Shown piece by piece: positions 22,601 to 34,320 of a stretch of DNA of 64,000 bases. The stretch covers positions 11,408,001 through 11,472,000 of the forward strand of contig CM063114.1 of NCBI GenBank assembly GCA_031841125.1, written 5' to 3'. Numbering within the stretch: position 1 is the first letter of the stretch; every line of letters starts with the position of its first letter. The notes under the pieces are model-generated. The model saw only the letters and a list, made by a program, of their open reading frames with translations, had not been told where the DNA came from and did not search any database. The stretch comes from Acanthococcus lagerstroemiae (taxonomy: Eukaryota > Arthropoda > Insecta > Hemiptera > Eriococcidae). The translations under genes were made by a program, and so were the position numbers.

Positions 22601-22834
22601 CCACGAGGAGTCCAAGCAATTTCCTCTTCTTTTTTTTTCTTGTTTGTTTTCTTCTCTATTTTTGGCGCCATCCGTCGAATAATTCATATTTGAAGTAATG
22701 CGATAGTTCGAAATAACTTGTATACCCGTGATGTAAGACATTTGAAATTTCGAAATCGTGGCGACTAAGTGTAAGAAATGATGGGCAAACGAACTGGAGC
22801 CTTAGACGACTCTTAACAGCCCCGAACAGGTCTA

Positions 22835-22920
22835 TAATAATGCTAGAAGAGAAGTCTTGAAGAGGCTTACAGGGTCTAAAATTAGTGTGGAAAAGAATTA
22901 AGTCTCAGTCAGGTATGGAC
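22835..22920 (-). repeat. Short piece of degenerate AGTCTTGAA satellite
   Basis: GAAGTCTTGAAGAGGCTTACAG and neighbours match the style of 12225-12475. Confidence 0.35.
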
Positions 22921-23099
22921 AACGGCGTCGGGACGGGGTGTACAGGAGTACATTACACCGTCTGAGAATTTTTGGGGTTACGAAATATCATTTATACCCT
23001 CTCCCCTCCCTCTACCTCCAGGAATTGGGAAAACTTGAGGACTGATGTAGTAAGTTATAAAAAAAGCACATTGAGAGAATTCAGAGACAGGATTACGAG

Positions 23100-23515
23100 C
23101 AGGGATGCGGAAGCCGAACGATACTACTTCCGCTTCCGACTTCTAGCCTCCAAATCGCATCTAGCTTTTTGTTTCTAGCTTCCAGCCCCAGTATATGAGC
23201 TTCTAACTTCCAATCTTTTTTTCGGCGTCTGGCTTCTAGCTTCCAACTTCTTTTGCTTATTTTCACCCCAGATTCTTATAATTAGAAAAAGTTCTTTTTA
23301 GATAATGAGGGAAAATAAAGTGGAGTAAAAGAAGTACATTAGTTTTCTATTTTGGGTTTTTGACTTTGAGTACAAAAGTCGTTGAGAAGAATATTGTAAG
23401 AAGTCGATTTTCCGCTTCCAGCTTTAATTTTCAACTCATTTAGCTTCCAACATCTGACCTCTCAAAATTTTCGGGCTTCCAACCTCCAGCTACTGGCGTC
23501 TCCTCCGCATCCCTG
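23100..23515. mobile_element. 416-bp hAT-type element, family H1 copy 1
   Basis: The ends are CAGGGATGCGGA and its inverse TCCGCATCCCTG. Flanking 8-mers attacgag (23092-23099) and attacaag (23516-23523) match at seven of eight positions, an 8-bp hAT-type target duplication. The body repeats CTTCTAGCTTCCA-like words many times. A second copy lies inverted at 31487-31895. No transposase frame. Confidence 0.85.
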
Positions 23516-23534
23516 ATTACAAGACTTGTAATGA

Positions 23535-23625
23535 TGATAGTGGGGCGTGTATGGCGTTGCACGCACTCCAGATTGGCTCCAGAACATCGCACTCCCTAAC
23601 CTGGAATACCCCGATTGGGAGAGCG
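23535..23625 (+). repeat. GC-richer dispersed repeat, copy 3 (fragment)
   Basis: GTATGGCGTTGCACGC, ACATCGCACTCC and ACCTGGAATA align with the first ~90 bases of the copy at 12790 onward. Confidence 0.5.
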
Positions 23626-25154
23626 TTATAAGATGTTTGAAAACTTACAACACTCTTTGCTTGTTATTTCCAATTTTAGAAGATACGGACAATTTTTACT
23701 TTTGACGCTCCTGAGTGTGGAATAGGTCAAACCGAGACTGGCAGTGTTTTAAAGTTAGAACTTATTTGAATCCCTCTGTCTTTCTGTATAGTAAAATCCT
23801 AATATCTGTCTCATACTCTGTGAGAAAAAAAAGCCGGGCGGGAAATTCTCAAATTTGCTGAGGGAAACAGCTACCCTTCTTCACTTACGAGACATGAGGA
23901 CAGACATGTGACTTGAAGCAGACCTGGTACAAATATTACTCATAGCTATCTATTCCTTCCTTAATAAAAAGAGAAGTTCTCCTTCTGCACTCAGACAGAA
24001 AGAGAAAAATGAGGTGGACACACACACACACGCATACACACCATACAGAATTTTATGCCATCTTGACCTGGACCCTCGCGTACAGACGCAACAATTTTGT
24101 ACATTTAGGAACAAACTGATATAAAAACTTTTAATCAGGGGTGGCCAAATACTCCACAACTGGTATCCCGATGGAATTTTTGTACACGTTATCAGCTCGA
24201 AAACTTCTTCAAAATACTACTTATCCAAACCACAGAAACATCAAAACACCCGTGTTTACATATGTGGTATCCCAGGAGTGATGCAAGAGGGGCCAAAATC
24301 TTCTACGCATAGAAAGGTACGGGGATGAAAAATCGAATGCATGTACAATTTAAACTCTTCCTATGTATTATAAAAAATTCCGTAAAATTGAAAAAAAAAC
24401 AAAAAAAAAACAGTTTCTAAGGCCTCTTTTCGACTGCCCTGCTTGGAGGAGTAATTTTCAACCCTTCATTGGTGAAATTTTGGGGCAGATACGAAAAAAG
24501 TATTACAGGCCATTTTTATAGAGAACATGGTGTAGAACAATTTTTGAAAAAAAATTTTTATACTTCATAGTACTTACTTGAAATTTTTGAGAAAAAAAAG
24601 CATTACCACAGTGTGCAAACCTTCCGGAAAAGATAGCAAACCGGATAGGGGTGGAAAGTTATAGTACCTACATTAATTAAGACACCGCCGTCAACAATTT
24701 TCTGCGAACTTTCACTTGTTACCCGTATTTTCCTCAAAGTCACTTTTTCAGATCTAATTTGCCTAGACTAACATGAGAAAGGTTTTATTCAGTTTTTCTC
24801 TAGCAACCCTGATGGACATATCGAAAGAGAGGGTGTGAATTTACAAAGGTCTTACGGGGCGAAACGTAGAATTTTCAACATTTTTGTGGTCCTGTTGACT
24901 TCAGCAAACAGAAAGAATATGAATCACTACCGAAAATGTACCTCTGAAATTCATTCCGCTCCTCTCCCTCATCCCTCTTATCTGTAGAGCCTGCATTTGG
25001 ACATTTTTGTTTTTCTGTGTTGCTAAGTATTAGAAATTACTTTTCAACACAACTTTTTACAATTTCCATTAACCTGAATCATCGAATCGATATATCGGCT
25101 AGGTGTTAGGCGACAGAATTCGGTGTTGTTTTGGTTGTGAATTTACTTTTTTTC
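23626..25154. other. Unannotated stretch
   Basis: A short CA microsatellite lies at about 24018-24030. No gene or matched repeat. Confidence 0.35.
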
Positions 25155-25366
25155 TAATTTTGCTCTCAATCCGAGCCCTGGAATCCGCCCTTTCGAGCAT
25201 TAATTCAGAGACGTCGGGGAGGCTGTTAGGGCTGTCTTAGCCCTCTTCCCTTCAGGCCGAAAAACCGGCCAAGGTCGAAATCATTCGAGTTACTATGTGA
25301 GCTCGAACCCGGGATCTCCAGATTCCAAGACTAACGCGCTGTCCACTCTGCCAACCAGATCCCTTG
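25155..25366 (-). mobile_element. SINE-1 copy 1 (tRNA-derived SINE)
   Basis: One of four copies. On the minus strand it starts with a tRNA-like head: an A-box-like TTGGCAGAGTGG then a B-box-like GGTTCGAGCTC region. A conserved body follows containing CCGGTTTTTCGGCC, AGACAGCCCTAACAGCC and GACGTCTCTGA, and it ends near CTCGGATTGAGAGC. The head is degenerate, so it is a SINE promoter rather than a tRNA gene. No flanking duplication noticed. Confidence 0.85.
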
Positions 25367-26689
25367 GTTGTAAATGTAACGGAGGTTCTAAAATTTCATA
25401 AACTGCAACGTGTTCATTGTTGTAACTGAAAATTCCAACAAATGGAAGTTTAATAACGCTACTCTTAGACACTATTTTCATAATAACGTCCTGGTGGCGA
25501 GTTTTGGCTTCGTGAATTCTACTGATTGATAGAGCTTTTTAGAACCTAATTACTTTAGAAGATGACTTATTTTTGGTTTTTATGAGCTTAGAGGGCTCCC
25601 CCTCCTAGCCAATAACTGATCTAAATTGCCGTGGAAAACAGGCATAGTAATCTTGCAACGAAGTATTTTAACGACCAATGTTTAAACATAAATTCGTTGC
25701 AAAATAACCTTATTCTGCTTTGGTTTTTTGAGTTCGAAAATAATTAGTTTAATAAATTACTATAGCTCTTTCTAGTTACCTTCCCTCGTACTCCTATCAA
25801 TCTCTTTTTCTGTACATCCACTCGCAGTAGAAATCATATCGTTGTATTTTTAATTACAGTTCCTCCTGTAACGAGTTGTAATTTCGTTTTTTAAGCAGGG
25901 TACAATCATAAACTGAGTGTACATTCTGAAAAAACTTGGCTCGTAGGTCGGAGTCGGATGCTTACACTATACACACACTCCTCTCGTTTCCAGAATCCAG
26001 GTTGCAAAATATTAGATATGGTTTTACTTTTGTAGATTCATTCATTAGTCATTACCATTAACAGGTTATCTCGCCTTGGAAAAGATGAGGAACTTCATTT
26101 CGAAATAAGCTGCATGCCAGTAGTGGAATTCAATCGTTCAATATTCTTCCTGTCAGCTTACGTGGACCATTTTGGTTACTTACGATCAGGAAATCACTTT
26201 CTTCTCGAATTTCTGCTTGTGGGGGAGGGGTTGTACTCAAGAGATTGTACTTGCAACGAATTTCCTTTGTTATATACAGAATTTTACTTGTCTTTTCCAA
26301 TAATGAGATCGAGTACCGACCATGGTGAATAGGATCAGTAAATTTTGTTAAAAAGTATAAAGAAAAAAAATAAATAAAAAGTAATCCCGAGTATTCTAAC
26401 GCCTTCTCCTGAAGGCAGTTACTGTTTGCTATACACATGGTACAAGTGCATTTGTTGTACTGAAAACAAAAAAAGTACCTACAGATATCAGAAATAACCT
26501 CTCCAGCCTACTCATAAATTGGTCCATTGGGGACTGTAATGTTGTAAAATATTCAAATCTACGCGAAGTAAATTGTTCAAATCGACCCTGTGGACCAATA
26601 TAGGGGGGGGGGGGACCAAAACAACCTGAAATATGAAATCCCGAAAATCCATATATTTTGACAACATGCGTACATTTTAATGTTTCACG
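25367..26689. other. Unannotated stretch
   Basis: G12 at 26603-26614. A weak pairing of ATTGGTCCA (26518) with TGGACCAAT (26591) flanks it. No family assigned. Confidence 0.35.
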
Positions 26690-27014
26690 CAAGGACATAC
26701 CAAAGAGTTTTTCTTGGGGGGGGGGGGTGTTGTAAAAGTCCTAACTGACTCAACATAAAATTCCCACGTACATATAAAAGCAAAGGAAAAAAAACCTTTT
26801 GAATTGTTGGATTTTCCCAACTTCACAACTCAATTCTCAAGTAGCAAAGCAAAGCAAAGAAAAAAAAAAAAAACAAATAGAAAACAAAAAAAAATTCATG
26901 ACTTGTTGGATTTTTCCAACATCGCCCGACTGAAATGGTAAATTTCCCCAACTGTTGAGTGAAAAATTTCTACGGGGGCAAGTTTTTCCCCTCCCCTGTA
27001 TCGGTACGTCCCTG
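26690..27014. mobile_element. 325-bp hAT-type element, family H2 copy 1
   Basis: The left end is CAAGGACATACC and the right end on the other strand is CAGGGACGTACC. The 8-mer gtttcacg flanks both sides exactly (26682-26689 and 27015-27022), a perfect hAT-size target duplication. The interior has G12, two A-rich runs and repeated TTGTTGGATTTT(T/C)CCAAC. Relatives lie at 35583-35839 and inside 34321-35444. Non-autonomous. Confidence 0.92.
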
Positions 27015-27604
27015 GTTTCACGTTTCGGCCCCCTGCAGACGTATATGGATAAAGGTCGGGAACAAGAAAATCTCAAAAATAAGATCCGACTCCACAAACC
27101 CTAATATTGATGTACATTACGTGTGGCAGTTTTTAGGTTTTGCTCTCTTGTGGAACCTTTTGGGCTGAGGCGGGAACCAGAATAACCTCAAAAATGAATT
27201 CAGTGCACCCAGAAAGCATGAACACCTATTTTTGTACATTTTTATGTACTTTTATGTTCTTGCTATGAACTATACAAATGAAGAAAGTTCACTTTTTACT
27301 AAAATTCAGTACGACGGAAGCATTGGCCTTGAAAGTTTTCCTCTTTATATAAGTGCGAGCAGGTACTCAGTTAGTATACTTTTTTGAGTGAAACCAATAT
27401 TTTTGGTCATACTTGATTTTAGGATTTGTTAGAACAAAACTGAATTTTTTCGTAGAAATCCTATGTTGTGACCATTAAATATTCGATTTTAAAATAATTT
27501 TGACACTAGTGGAATAAATTGTGCCCTTTGGAACGCAAATTTTTGAGAAAAACTTTCTTGGACTACCATAATAAACAGGTGAACAAATACATAATGTTTT
27601 TTCT

Positions 27605-28110
27605 TTTCTTAGGACGCTGATTTCGAATATCACGTCCGATTTATGATTAGGCCCTGATTTAGGCTGAAAAATCTGAATTTCGGATCCAAAATTGACAAAA
27701 TTGACTTGGTTGCAAAATTAATCGGAATACGGAAAATTGGCTGTCTGTGCTCGTTGATTTTAAGTATTAAATCGGCTTTAGATACAAAAATCAAAATTTT
27801 GGACTTAGAATTTGTAAAGTTGACTCGGCTTCAAAATTGATTAACCGATCGAAATTGAGATTTGTTGGGTTGTTGATCAAAATTTTCATCAGATTCTATC
27901 CGACCCCAATCTGAGCTCTAAATATAGCATTTTATCTATCGAATTGGCAAAATTGACCCATCTTGAGCAATTGAACGAAATATCGGAATAGCGTATCTGT
28001 GGGTCACTGATTTTGAATATCTCATCGGACCCAGTCCCGAACTAAGCTCCAAATTCGACATTTCCCATTTCAAATGAATGAAATTGACTCTCGTTTTACA
28101 ATTGGAGTAA
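27605..28110 (+). repeat. Degenerate satellite, four units of about 120-137 bp
   Basis: Unit starts resembling CTGATTT(C/T)GAATATC occur near 27617, 27754, 27873 and 28007. Each is followed by words like GAGCTCCAAATT, AATTGAC(T/C)C and GGAATA(A/C/G)GG. Copies are strongly diverged. Related text with wider spacing occurs at 56640-57660. Confidence 0.6.
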
Positions 28111-28125
28111 AGTATTGGAATAAGG

Positions 28126-28333
28126 CAAGGGTTCCCAACAAAGAATTTTCAAGGACCCTTGAAAAGATCGCTATAATTTCAAGGACCCCTGTATATAATG
28201 CATTTAAATATACCTACTTCAAATTTGCTAAAACTGTCGAAATTCCTGACGAACAAAACGGATCAGCTCGCGGACCCCTAAGTCATCCTCAGTGGACCCC
28301 GGGGGTCCGCGGACCACCTGTTAGGAACCACTG
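28126..28333. mobile_element. 208-bp hAT-type MITE, family H3
   Basis: The left end is CAAGGGTTCCCAACAA and the right end on the other strand is CAGTGGTTCCTAACAG. Flanking 8-mers gaataagg and aaataagg match at seven of eight. The GTTCC-AAC end is typical of a widespread class of animal hAT MITEs. It inserted into the satellite at 27605-28110 or its edge. Confidence 0.85.
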
Positions 28334-28341
28334 AAATAAGG

Positions 28342-29082
28342 TGTTTAGGGATTTGCAGATTTTCGCATGAAAGTCTGGTCCAGTTAAGAAACATAATTTT
28401 TTTACGGCGCTGGTAACGTGTTCTTGAACTCGTCCTTCCCCTCCAACTTCGCAATGACTGTTATCGATGTGTGTTGCGGGTTGCAAATTGTGTTTCTTAA
28501 CTGTACCAGACTATAGCTCTTTCTTTTTTAACCGTAACTGGGAGTTATCGAATAATGGCCACAGTTATTCAGTTGTGCTTCTTTGAAATTGCCATTTCAC
28601 TCGGTGTGGCAGAGAATGGCGGGAAATTCGATTTTTTCTTTTCAGTGGGTTTCGATTACGCTTCATACTAATTTTTAAATAATACTGTCCTATAAAATTA
28701 GCATCAAATCAAATCCAAACAGGAAAAACTTGCGATTGAAGGCTTTTTTTTTGCGGATTAGTGTGTGGGCGAGTTTACTGAATGACCCAGATAAAACCCG
28801 CCCCAACCCGTGTACATTTTTCACCACAGTCTTTTATCGGAAGACGAGCGTCACAGGGGGGGGGGTGGTCTTTTCAAATAAGTGAAGGATTATGTGTCGT
28901 ACGAGGAACACTTATAGGACTAGAAAGATGCTGTATACAATTTCCTACAAAATGATACTTAGTATGATACCCCTGAAATAACGGGAACGAACATGGGTGC
29001 TACTAAAAAAGTAGGGTTCCTGTTTTCTTTGTGTTTATGTAAATTAATATCTTACAAATTTGTGAAGTATTTCGGCGAATCG
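28342..29082. other. Unannotated stretch
   Basis: G10 at 28856-28865. Nothing else recognised. Confidence 0.35.
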
Positions 29083-29334
29083 AAGTTTTTTAGTGGTCTC
29101 CTGTATGGTGGTTCCAATAAAGGGGCATCATATTTGGTATCATTTTGAAGGTAATGGTAAATAGAAGCTATATGCTTTACCTCGCGTAGTTTTCCCTTAA
29201 AATACCTACTTTTTGGGTGGCCTCCTGTGGCGCTTCCTTTTAAGTCGAAGGCATCATGTTTGGTATCATTTTGTAGGGAATTTCAAAGAGCGTATTTTCG
29301 ATTCAATGAACTATTACAATATCTCTCATACTAC
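29083..29334 (+). repeat. Diverged tandem duplication, period 126 bp
   Basis: GCATCAT(A/G)TTTGGTATCATT occurs at 29125 and 29251, preceded in each by GTGG(T/C)CTCCTGT. Two units. Confidence 0.65.
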
Positions 29335-29774
29335 TCATGTTATTTGGGAAAAAACTGACGAAGGGGGCACACATTTGTCACTGCAGTGGAAAACGCAAAA
29401 TAGTTGCGAGATGAGTTATACGTAGATCATTCAGTGGGCCAGTCCGCCATGCAGTTCAAAAGCTAATTCGACTGGATTACTGTGTTTAAAAATGTCTCCG
29501 AATTACAGAGTAATGTTTGTCAATTTTGAATTCTGGTTAATTCTTACCTAACTCTGCATGCCAAATTAACTTAATTTCATCACTGTCGTACGCAGGATTC
29601 AGTCAAGGTGAGTGTCTAAGAGAAATTAAAGGGAATTTGTGGGGAGAAAAAGGGGTGTTCGACTGAAAGTCTCCTTTTTTTCGTAATCTTACGGTACAAC
29701 TGCCCGCCTTAGCGGAGGGTTACAAAACGTAGTTCCTAAGGTACATGTTATCATGTTCTTATCATGTTATACCG

Positions 29775-29805
<31 letters not shown>

Positions 29806-30439
29806 GTTCGTTTCTGAATATATTTTGTCTGTTTTACGAAAGCGCCGTTTTTCCTTATTTTTACCTTTCTTTGGGTTAGTGAGGATTAACAACCGAAAAA
29901 GCAACCGTTTAAACGTACAAAGGGGGGTTCGCCCCGGAAACTTTTTTTTTTTTTAACTTTTTCTCCCGAAAGTGAATTTTTCAGCGTTTTATACACCTTT
30001 TTTGTATCATACTTTATTGGAAATGTTTAGGGATAGTAAGACTCATACTTAGTGACAAGGTTATGCTTTATATAAGTACTTACGAATGAGTACAAATGAT
30101 TTTAGAATTGAAAGAATATAGTCAATGTCTGAAGAACAGATAGGTATTAATAACTTCCATAAGAAAAATAGGTTTCCTCGTAATCTTGATGTACCTATTT
30201 TTTTCTTCCTCATTTTTCATTTCCCCCCCTTTTTGTCTTTCTTTCTTCTTTTTTTGGGGGAGGGGGATTGAGGGAGGTGTCCAGACTCTCAAAACACCCC
30301 CGTGTGTACGCCACTGAATTTCATGGTAGGGGAGTATGACCTCCGTATATTTTAGCGCATTAATTACTACAATAAGATGACGGGATATAAGCTGTAGCAA
30401 CCACCACCTGCCCCCTCCTCCTCAAAGACCGAGATCTTC
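29335..30439. other. Unannotated stretch with T-rich runs and a possible hAT right end
   Basis: T-rich runs lie at 29783-29805 and 29941-29954. A hAT-like end GTACGCCACTG is seen at about 30308-30318, but I could not find its partner. Confidence 0.35.
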
Positions 30440-31010
30440 TACGCAGGCGCCTAATTTTTCCCATTAATTTGTAAGATGTTGATTTTGTTGTCCAGATCAG
30501 GTCGAATTTCGATTTCTCGATTACGCGGATACTCGCGGTATGTGTCGAGCCGGGGGTAGAAGTTGTTGTCGGCATCGCGGGTAGATGGCTTCATTCCGCA
30601 GAAGGGTCTTTCGAATTCGGACACAAGCATTTAGCATAATAATAAACATAGCAGGTGTTGCCGGGGGTAACATCATTTTCCAGACCGATGAACCGTGCCG
30701 CCTATAAATGTACGTAACAATCGACTTCGCGTTATTCCGCAAGACGCACACACGTTCCATCGACGACGTTTCCCGATTTCGAATTACCCTCGAAGTAACG
30801 TCTGAAATGTATTTAATCGGATTTCGAGAGAAAGGGGCGACCGCCCTCAGTCTGAACGCCCAAAAAAGAAGACAGCAAAAATATCGATGTTCTTTTCGTC
30901 TCATTCGAATTACACATTGCGAATACGAATTAAATGGGGTTATGATTAGTCAAATGGTGATTTCTCGGATACGTTGTAATTTGGTTTCGTTCCGGATGTT
31001 AAAAGTTCAT
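30440..31010. other. CpG-richer unique island 4
   Basis: Unrepeated, CG-containing sequence with overlapping unrecognised frames on both strands (30521-30904 minus, 30708-31016 plus). Neither shows a domain I know. Confidence 0.3.
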
Positions 31011-31478
31011 TTCTGATGCAGTGTTTTAGGAGTATGCATGCAGTGGTCGCGTTTTTCGTACGCAGCAGGCAGCACGTGCCAAGTCCCCGACTTTTTCAGG
31101 TGTGAAATTATCATCGTGCGTGGTTCCCCCTTACGCGAAGCTATTTAAGAGCAAAGAGGCGCATCAATCGCAGGGGGAGGGGCCAAATGACCTTTTAGAA
31201 ATTCAGTTTATTTCTCTCCACCAAGGGCGGCATGGGATCGGACGGGCCACTGGGAAAATGAGTTGTGCAGGCTCCTTGATAAACGCATAGAGCAGTACCC
31301 CCTTCCGTTTCCTCTCCACGGAAAGAAGTTGAAAAATAACTTTTTTCATAGTTTTTCTCATTTTCTCCTCTTACTCTTCTCCCCCTTTCACCTCTTCTTA
31401 GCTATTACCTCTCCGCAGAAAAAAGTTGAAAAATTAATATTTATTTACTTTTTGTAAATTTTCGGCCAGTTAGAAGCC
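31011..31478. other. Unannotated stretch
   Basis: No matched repeat. Short frames only. Confidence 0.35.
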
Positions 31479-31486
31479 GTGCCACT

Positions 31487-31895
31487 CAGAGATGCGGAGA
31501 TAGTTGGTCAGAAGCCGGAAGTTTTTTTAATTTTAGGGCAGCTTCGAGAAGCCAGAAACTGGAGGCTGAGTGAGTTAAAAACTGGAAGCTATCGACTTCT
31601 TACAATATTCTTCTTGAAGATGTTTTTACTCAAAGTCGAAAGCCCAAAAAAGAAGGCTAATGTACCTCTTCTACTTCACTTCACTTTGTTTCCCCTCATT
31701 TTCTATAAAGAACCTTCTCTAATTATAAGAACCTTGGGTGAAAATAAATAAGAGAAGCTGGAAACTACAAGCCAGAAGCCGGAAAAAATTGGAAGTTAGA
31801 AGCTCATATACTGAGGCTGGTAGCTGGATTCTAGATGACATTTCGTGGCTAGAAGCCGGAAGCGAATACTGTATCGTTCGGCTTCTGCATCCCTG
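31487..31895. mobile_element. 409-bp hAT-type element, family H1 copy 2
   Basis: The ends are CAGAGATGCGGAG and, on the other strand, CAGGGATGCAGAAGCC. The 8-mer gtgccact flanks both sides exactly (31479-31486 and 31896-31903). It is the inverted counterpart of 23100-23515, and a block such as ATACTGTATCGTTCGGCTTC matches near-perfectly. It holds many GAAGC(T/C)GGAA words. Non-autonomous. Confidence 0.95.
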
Positions 31896-31903
31896 GTGCC
31901 ACT

Positions 31904-32394
31904 GATTCCCTGATCCATAGAGAGCAGAGGTTTCCCGCGAAAGCTCCCATTCCTTTCTATTTTCTGTTACTCTGTGGTATTGATTATTTTGTAAAAAGTT
32001 GTCAGAATCATCTCTCTGTCTCCTTTTTTGTTTTCACGTTTTCCTTTTCGGTTTAGGGGTTGCCAGAATGTTGTTCGATAGGTCCACTGGTCGTCTTTCA
32101 GGCGAGTGATGTCCTGCACATCCCCATTTTGTCCTTCTGACGTACCTAACCGCAATATTTTTATTTCTGTTTGATTGTTTCCGTTCTAGTTTTGTCTTTT
32201 TTCCTCATGTTAGAGATTGAATGCTCTGTTGTATTTTGGGTCTCATCCTCTGAATACCTATATGTTTGATTCCTGAAGGTCAGGGTAGGTATAATACACA
32301 TATTAAAAAAATCTGGAATTCGTGATGGAGGCTGAAGGGTCCTTTAAAAATGTTCCTCAGGAACCAATATTTCGCTAATGCTGTAAGGTAAGAT
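31904..32394. other. Unannotated stretch
   Basis: Nothing recognised. Confidence 0.35.
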
Positions 32395-32560
32395 CTTTTT
32401 TTCTCCGCAATGGGTAACAGTGGCTCGCTGAAATTTTGAGGAAATGACAGGGATATGTTTCCAGCTAGATGTTTTTCTATTCGATAGTGTTTTGTTGAAT
32501 GGTTCGCGAGCTATGCAATTTTGAACATGGAATCTGAGGGTACTGGTTCCTCAAATAGTG
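32395..32560 (+). repeat. Left arm of a diverged inverted pair
   Basis: By eye this matches the reverse complement of 33540-33730 at roughly 65-75% identity. Shared words include GGATATGTTTCCAGC/GAATATGTCTCCAGA, ATTTTGAACATGGAATCT and AGTGAAGTACGC. Confidence 0.6.
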
Positions 32561-32814
32561 AAGTACGCTATCGCTCCTATCCTGTTTTGTATATTATGAG
32601 AATCTGACAGCTTACATGGAACTCAACGCGAGCTAACCTTTCTCATGTGTACAATTAGATCATAGTCCGGCTGGTTTCGTTTAGAAAACGTGTCACTGTC
32701 TCATGTTGAAAATTGGAAATTGTGAAACGACGATCTTCTGTCAAGAGAGCGCGAATCCGTTTATCATGCAGATCTGTTGTCACCATGTGCGCCCATGTGA
32801 TCCTTCTTTCCTAA
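32561..32814. other. Unannotated stretch between inverted-pair arm and SINE-1
   Basis: Nothing recognised. Confidence 0.35.
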
Positions 32815-33022
32815 TTTAGCTCGCAATTCGGGCCCTGGAATCCACCCTTTCGAGCATTACTTCAGAGATATCGTGGATGCTGTTAGGGCTGTCTTAGCCA
32901 TCTTCTCTTCTTGTCGAAAATCCGGCCTAGGTCGAAATGTAGCGAGTTGCTACGTGGGCTCACACCCGGGACCTCCGGATTCCGAGATCAGCGCGCTATC
33001 CACTCGGCCAGCCAGACCCTTT
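32815..33022 (-). mobile_element. SINE-1 copy 2
   Basis: The head on the minus strand is GGGTCTGGCTGGCCGAGTGG, an A-box-like sequence. The B-box region is altered (GGGTGTGAGCCC). The body is as in copies 1, 3 and 4. Its 5' flank (33023-33191) is the same minisatellite that flanks copy 4. The 3' flank lacks the matching AACCAGAAAT duplication, so the composite repeat is cut at this side. Confidence 0.85.
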
Positions 33023-33191
33023 AACCAGAAATTTTACTAAATATACAAAGGCAACACAGGTCAAGAAATTAACCAACATGACGAAAAACTCAATAACTAG
33101 AAACACTACTGAATTACAAAGGCAGCACAGGTCAAGAAATTAACCAACATGACCAAAAACATTACCAACCAGAGCTACTTTTTAATTTCAG
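33023..33191 (-). repeat. 72-bp minisatellite, about 2.3 units (inverse of 53057-53223)
   Basis: GGTCAAGAAATTAACCAACA occurs at 33059 and 33132. The whole segment is the reverse complement of the array beside SINE-1 copy 4. Confidence 0.85.
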
Positions 33192-33192
33192 T

Positions 33193-33295
33193 TAGAGGTG
33201 GGAAAAATCGATAATTTTTGAAATCGATTAGGATCGATTTTTCGAGCCTCGAAATCGATTAAAATCGATTTTGATCGATTACATTGCCAGCCCTA
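33193..33295. mobile_element. 103-bp AATCGATT-rich fold-back MITE
   Basis: The ends are TAGAGGTGGGAAAAATCGAT and, on the other strand, TAGGGCTGGCAATGTAATCG. The interior is made of AAATCGATTA/GGATCGATTT words able to pair. No target duplication recognised. Confidence 0.55.
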
Positions 33296-33539
33296 GACGA
33301 GTTTAAGAACACGTTATCAGCGCGACCGGTAGAACTAGTAGAACGTGCCGTGTACGTGAAGCCTGAAGCAAAAACTAAAAAAAACAAAAAAAAACAGGAA
33401 AATGGCGAAAAATGTGAAAAATGGAAAGCGTTGTATCCACTTACACCTATTACGTCTGTACATTGCATTATTCACACCATATTATGCAGAACACAATCTA
33501 TGTGAATTTTACTGCCCGATACATTTTCTAGAGTCAAAA

Positions 33540-33730
33540 ACTTTATGACACCGCGCACTTCACAATCGCATGAACGAGTACCTTTAGATTCCATGTTCAA
33601 AATTACATAGCACGCGAACCAATCAACGAAACACTACCAGATGAAAAACCTATGTCTGGAGACATATTCTGGACGTTCCCTCTGAATTTCAGTACGCCAG
33701 TGGTACTCATCATGGAGAAAAGAGACGTGT
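33540..33730 (-). repeat. Right arm of the diverged inverted pair
   Basis: Partner of 32395-32560. SINE-1 copy 2 and its minisatellite lie between the arms. Confidence 0.6.
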
Positions 33731-34320
33731 TACCTTTCTTTTAAAACACCTGATGTAGTTTTTTTCAAGTTGATTGTTCGCTTTTTTGACTTCGTTCCTT
33801 CATCCTTTCCGTTATTTCGTTTTCCGAGTTCGTAAAAAAGAATCACCTCATCAACAAATCTTAAGTTTGTTATTTTGTTTCCATTTATATTCAACCTCCT
33901 ACTTTCCTAATAGTTTTCTGTAGATTTCTTCTAAGGAATTATTGAAAAGTAAATAAGTGATTGAGGGCCATCTTGTTTTATTCCTTTTTATATTTCGAAG
34001 TATTTTTCTTCCACATCTATCATTATTCTGGCATAGACCCCTAATTTTTGTGAGTTTTATGGGTACTCCCTGGTTTTCTAGTGCTGCTTGCATAAACTGA
34101 TGTTTCAGTGAGTCAAAAGTTTTTTTACAGTCAATCAGAGCTATGTATTGGTCAGTTTGATATTCCATGCATTTTTTCTATGATCTGATTTGTATCATAA
34201 TGGTCTATTGTAGAAAAAGTTTTTCTGAAACCGGCCTGTTCTATGGGTTGTTGGTCCGTTAGTATTTTTTGAATATTGCTGTCGGTTTTTTCGGAAAAGA
34301 TTTTGGCTGTCGTAATACTT

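Noticed and set aside
30308..30318. Complete hAT element ending GTACGCCACTG
   Set aside because: No partner end or target duplication found within about 500 bases on either side.
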